Source: Cupriavidus sp.
GTDB lineage: Bacteria > Pseudomonadota > Gammaproteobacteria > Burkholderiales > Burkholderiaceae
DNA length: 52,189 nucleotides
Reading direction: 5' to 3'
Assembly: GCA_031180665.1 (NCBI GenBank)
Contig: JAPSLP010000037.1
Location: 1-52,189, forward strand
The position numbers were made by a program, and so were the translations under genes. The notes under the pieces are model-generated. The model was not told the origin of the DNA, ran no database searches, and saw only the letters and a program-made list of their open reading frames with translations. Each line of letters starts with the position of its first letter. The stretch's first letter is position 1. Below are positions 49,517 to 52,189 of this stretch, piece by piece.

Positions 49517-52027
49517 ATGCCTCTCGAGAATTTCGGCCGTGCCGCCTGGCCGACGCCCGTCGAGGCCAACCGGCCCGGCGGCAACCTTCTGCCCGGCGCG
49601 GCGCCCGCGCCAGGCGGCACGCTGCTTCCCTCTACCCTGGCTGCCGGCATTTCGCTGGTTCCGGCTCGCTCCGGCGCCGTGCAGGACCCGCGCTGGTCGC
49701 TGCTGGCCAACCCGATGAAGCAGATCGCCGGCTATTTGCCTCTGCGCGACCGGGTCGCGCTGTCGCGGGCCAGTCATGCCGTGCGCGACGCGCTTGGCCA
49801 ACTCGCTGCGACGACGCTGGAGCGCGCGCGGCAGGTGTCGACCTTGGGCGGCTTGTCGGCGGTGCTCGGCCGCATCGATGCGATGCCTGACGTCAATGAC
49901 CGCACGTCGGTATTGACAGCGCTGGCGCGGCGCACTGGCTGTCTGGCGCGTCCGCACCGTCGCCGCGCATGGCGGCGAGTCCTGCAGGCGTGTGACGCGC
50001 TGCCCGCGGCGGCGAGGGCGACTGTGCTGATGCGGCTGTGCTGCGTGCCGAGCGTGGTGCGGGTGCCTCAGGTGGTTCGGAACCAAGGCTGGGGGGACGG
50101 CGACGTCAAGGATTGGCTGGCGATGCTGGATCGGCGCTTGAACGCCCTGCCCCCGGCTGGCCGAGCGGCGCTGACCTTCGCGCTGCTGCGCGCACGCGAG
50201 CCGGCGCGGGGCGGCAAACCGGACGTCGAACCGCCGCCGCGGGTGCCGTTCGATCTGGCAGGTCATCTGGCGCTGGTGCCCTTGTTGCCGGCCGCTCAAC
50301 ACCGCGAGGCCACACAGCTTGCGGTGGGCTACCACCTTCGCAGTCCCGGCACGCCCCTCGAGTTCTGGCGCAACGGCTTCGCCGCGGCCCGCGGGGTCGG
50401 CCAGCCGTCGATATCCGCGTGGACGCTGGTGGCGCTGCTGGCATCCCGAACCATCGAAGGTCCACGGCTGCTCAGCGCGCTGGAGGCGCCGCAGCTGGCG
50501 TGGCAGCAGGCCATCGAGTGGGCCCGGACGCTGCCCGCGGCGCAGGCGACCAGCGTCGGCATCGGCCTGGCGCAATGCCTGAGGGCTGGCTGGGCTGCTG
50601 AACCGTTTCGCAGCCAGGGCATCGCTGCACTGCGGCAGTTGGGTCTGGACTTGCGTCTCGATATCGAGCAGCGCGCCGAGATGCTGGCCCCATGCGGGGC
50701 CTGGCTGGCGCCCCGACAGTGGGAAGCGCTGTGGCAAGCGCTGCTGGAGCGGTGTGCCGCCGAAGGCGTGACGCATGCCCGCCGCCGCTGTCTGGCGGCG
50801 CTCCTCGAAACCGCGGCCGGCGTGCAACAGAAGCCATGGGGCCTGGCCGCGTGGGACATGGGACTGGCCGCGATCGAAACCGCACTGATGCGAAATGACG
50901 GCGCCGCCGCCAGCCTGGCCGCCGCGCTGTGCTCCATCGTGGCGAACAGGCGGCTGGAGCTGCCGCCGCAGCAACGTTCGGCGGCCCTCGATCGGCTGCT
51001 GGGCTGCATCGACCGGTTGCCGCCCGCCTGGCGCGGACAGCTCCTGAGCGATCTACTGGCATCGGTCAATCCCCAGCTGCATGCCGGTATCGTCGTGCCG
51101 CGTCTGGCTGCGCTCGCGCCACTGGAGCGTGCGGAATTGCTTGCGCGGCTGCTTCAGGTGGATCCGCCGGCCAGGCCTTCCACCACGATGCAGGAGTTCC
51201 TGGATACCTTGAAGGCGGCCGGCCCATTGACGGACGAGGGCTGCGCCGTGCTCGCGCAGGTGCTGCGCGGCATTCGGGAATGGCCCTCGCTGCTTCACTC
51301 CGATTGGCTCACGCTGGCCGCCGATTTGCCGACGTGGGCCGGCCAGATCGACCTCGCCTCCCGACCCATGCTGGCCGTGGAGTTTGCACGCCTGGCAATC
51401 GTGGTGGGCTGGCAGTCCTTCCGCGCACAGCCGGGCAGCGAACAGGCGCACCTGTTCCGGGCTCTTGCCGAGATGCTGACCTCGGCGGTCAGGGGCTTGC
51501 CGATGGAAGCGCGCCAGACGGTGTTGCTGGAGCTCGGGCAGGGACCGTCGCCGCAGTTCAACGAGCTCGACAGCATGAACGCGAGTACCGAATGGATCCT
51601 GTCCATCGCCGAATCCTTGCCGCCCGCGTATCGCGTCGACGTGCTGTGCCGGTGGGCCGAGGCCGATACGTTCAGGAACAGCGTGGCCGCCGTCGCGCCG
51701 CTGGCGCTGCGGGAGCGGCAAGGCGCGTATGGCTGGCAGCCACGGCGCGCCGTCTGGCAGGCGATCCTGCGGATGCCGCCGGAATATCTCGCCCCCCTGC
51801 TGTGCGCGACCACGGACTGGTTTGTCGGTGGCGTCTTCGCGTCCCCCTACTGGGCGCCGCCTGAGGAGGACGAATTGACGGCAGCGGAGGCGCAATGGCG
51901 GCAAGCGCTGCAGCGCTTGCCCGATGCCGACCATATGGAGGCCAAATTCCTGGCGATGCCGCAGCTTGCCGTCATAATGGAGGACGCGGCGGAAATCATC
52001 ATGTTGCGCCTGCTCGACAGGATCTGA
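49517..52027 (+). CDS. F-box-like, helical-repeat protein, paralogue 4
   Basis: An 836-residue paralogue lacking the FRF...EGG module. It has a Pro/Gly/Ala-rich, probably disordered N-terminus (1-55), then the F-box-like motif (61-95: SLLANPMKQIAGYLPLRD, then RVALSRASHAVRDAL). The shared RTSVLTALARRTGCL follows. The LP...R...L motif recurs starting near residues 162, 211, 257, 339, 482, 501, 661 and 701 (for example LPPAWRGQLLSDLL, LPMEARQTVLLEL, LPPAYRVDVLCRW). The start at 49517 has AGGAA five bases upstream; a TTG at 49502 is a less likely start. It is divergent from the binding-protein gene. Function unknown. Confidence 0.78.
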   Translation: MPLENFGRAAWPTPVEANRPGGNLLPGAAPAPGGTLLPSTLAAGISLVPARSGAVQDPRWSLLANPMKQIAGYLPLRDRVALSRASHAVRDALGQLAATTLERARQVSTLGGLSAVLGRIDAMPDVNDRTSVLTALARRTGCLARPHRRRAWRRVLQACDALPAAARATVLMRLCCVPSVVRVPQVVRNQGWGDGDVKDWLAMLDRRLNALPPAGRAALTFALLRAREPARGGKPDVEPPPRVPFDLAGHLALVPLLPAAQHREATQLAVGYHLRSPGTPLEFWRNGFAAARGVGQPSISAWTLVALLASRTIEGPRLLSALEAPQLAWQQAIEWARTLPAAQATSVGIGLAQCLRAGWAAEPFRSQGIAALRQLGLDLRLDIEQRAEMLAPCGAWLAPRQWEALWQALLERCAAEGVTHARRRCLAALLETAAGVQQKPWGLAAWDMGLAAIETALMRNDGAAASLAAALCSIVANRRLELPPQQRSAALDRLLGCIDRLPPAWRGQLLSDLLASVNPQLHAGIVVPRLAALAPLERAELLARLLQVDPPARPSTTMQEFLDTLKAAGPLTDEGCAVLAQVLRGIREWPSLLHSDWLTLAADLPTWAGQIDLASRPMLAVEFARLAIVVGWQSFRAQPGSEQAHLFRALAEMLTSAVRGLPMEARQTVLLELGQGPSPQFNELDSMNASTEWILSIAESLPPAYRVDVLCRWAEADTFRNSVAAVAPLALRERQGAYGWQPRRAVWQAILRMPPEYLAPLLCATTDWFVGGVFASPYWAPPEEDELTAAEAQWRQALQRLPDADHMEAKFLAMPQLAVIMEDAAEIIMLRLLDRI

Positions 52028-52049
52028 ACGGGAAAGCCGCCGCCCGCCG

Positions 52050-52189
52050 CTAGAACGTCGTGCGCAGGCCCACCCGCACGCTGCGGCCTGCCATTGGCGC
52101 GATGTCGCGCAGGATCGAGGCGGAATTGCGCGCCTCCTCGTTGGTCAGGTTGTCGCCGCGCAGATAGAGCAGGGTTTGCGTGCGCCCGC
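52050..52189 (-). CDS. TonB-dependent receptor, C-terminal fragment
   Basis: The window edge cuts this gene. The last 46 codons read LLYLRGDNLTNEEARNSAS followed by ILRDIAPMAGRSVRVGLRTTF and a TAG stop. The N-(L/T)-x-E-E-A-R-N element, the DIAP-x-x-GR loop and a final Phe are the normal end of the beta-barrel of a TonB-dependent outer-membrane receptor. The stop lies 22 bases from the stop of paralogue 4 (convergent). Substrate cannot be told from this piece. Confidence 0.85.
   Translation of the reverse strand, partial: GRTQTLLYLRGDNLTNEEARNSASILRDIAPMAGRSVRVGLRTTF

Noticed and set aside
47674..49710. Longer start of the ABC binding protein at 49710
   Set aside because: The extra 152 residues lack a signal peptide and cover the promoter and the start of paralogue 4; the start at 49254 gives a normal signal peptide.
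34515..52027. Leucine-rich repeats of the GALA type in the paralogues
   Set aside because: The LxxLxLxxN pattern is not seen; leucines follow helical LP...R...L spacing instead.

Overview
The window is high-GC DNA from a betaproteobacterium, most likely Cupriavidus or a close Burkholderiaceae relative. This rests on the DUF1840-argS-SPOR-dsbA-SDR gene order, the aceK-carbonic anhydrase pair, a bioA-bioF-bioD-bioB operon next to leucine catabolism genes, and almost pure G/C third codon positions in the core genes. The genus is an inference from gene content and order. I saw no rRNA, tRNA, CRISPR array, transposase or integrase.

0-6.4 kb is a signalling and cell-envelope block. It holds a NarL-type response regulator, a lone receiver domain and a convergent CHASE3 sensor kinase, mixed with small envelope or stress proteins: a secreted Ala/Gly-rich protein, an entericidin-like lipoprotein, two DUF1328 membrane peptides, a YqjD/ElaB-like protein and a ferritin-like protein. 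6.6-11.8 kb is housekeeping: argS, a SPOR protein, dsbA, an SDR and a BtuF-like protein with no signal peptide.

11.9-40.1 kb is an extended leucine/isovalerate (liu) region. A MerR regulator (LiuR) sits between two near-identical palindromes, one facing a metallo-beta-lactamase/monooxygenase pair and one in front of a thioesterase and liuA. Further on come aceK, can, a thiolase, an SDR, a second acyl-CoA dehydrogenase, a DsbA-fold isomerase, a HAD phosphatase, a YchJ-like protein, liuB, a secreted hydrolase, liuC, the biotin operon bioAFDB, liuD, ghrA and liuE. LiuD is a biotin enzyme, so cofactor synthesis lies inside the cluster of the enzyme that needs it. Together LiuA-E take isovaleryl-CoA to acetyl-CoA and acetoacetate.

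34.5-52 kb also carries the most unusual content: four large (836-902 aa) diverged paralogues at 34515-37064, 40321-43029, 43065-45719 and 49517-52027. Each has an F-box-like helical motif near the N-terminus and then a long helical region with recurring Leu-Pro...Arg...Leu motifs. Three share an extra N-terminal module. I do not recognise them as a described family. They look like eukaryote-type adaptor or effector proteins inserted into a conserved metabolic neighbourhood. The window ends with a peptide ABC-transporter binding protein on the minus strand and the C-terminal end of a TonB-dependent receptor.
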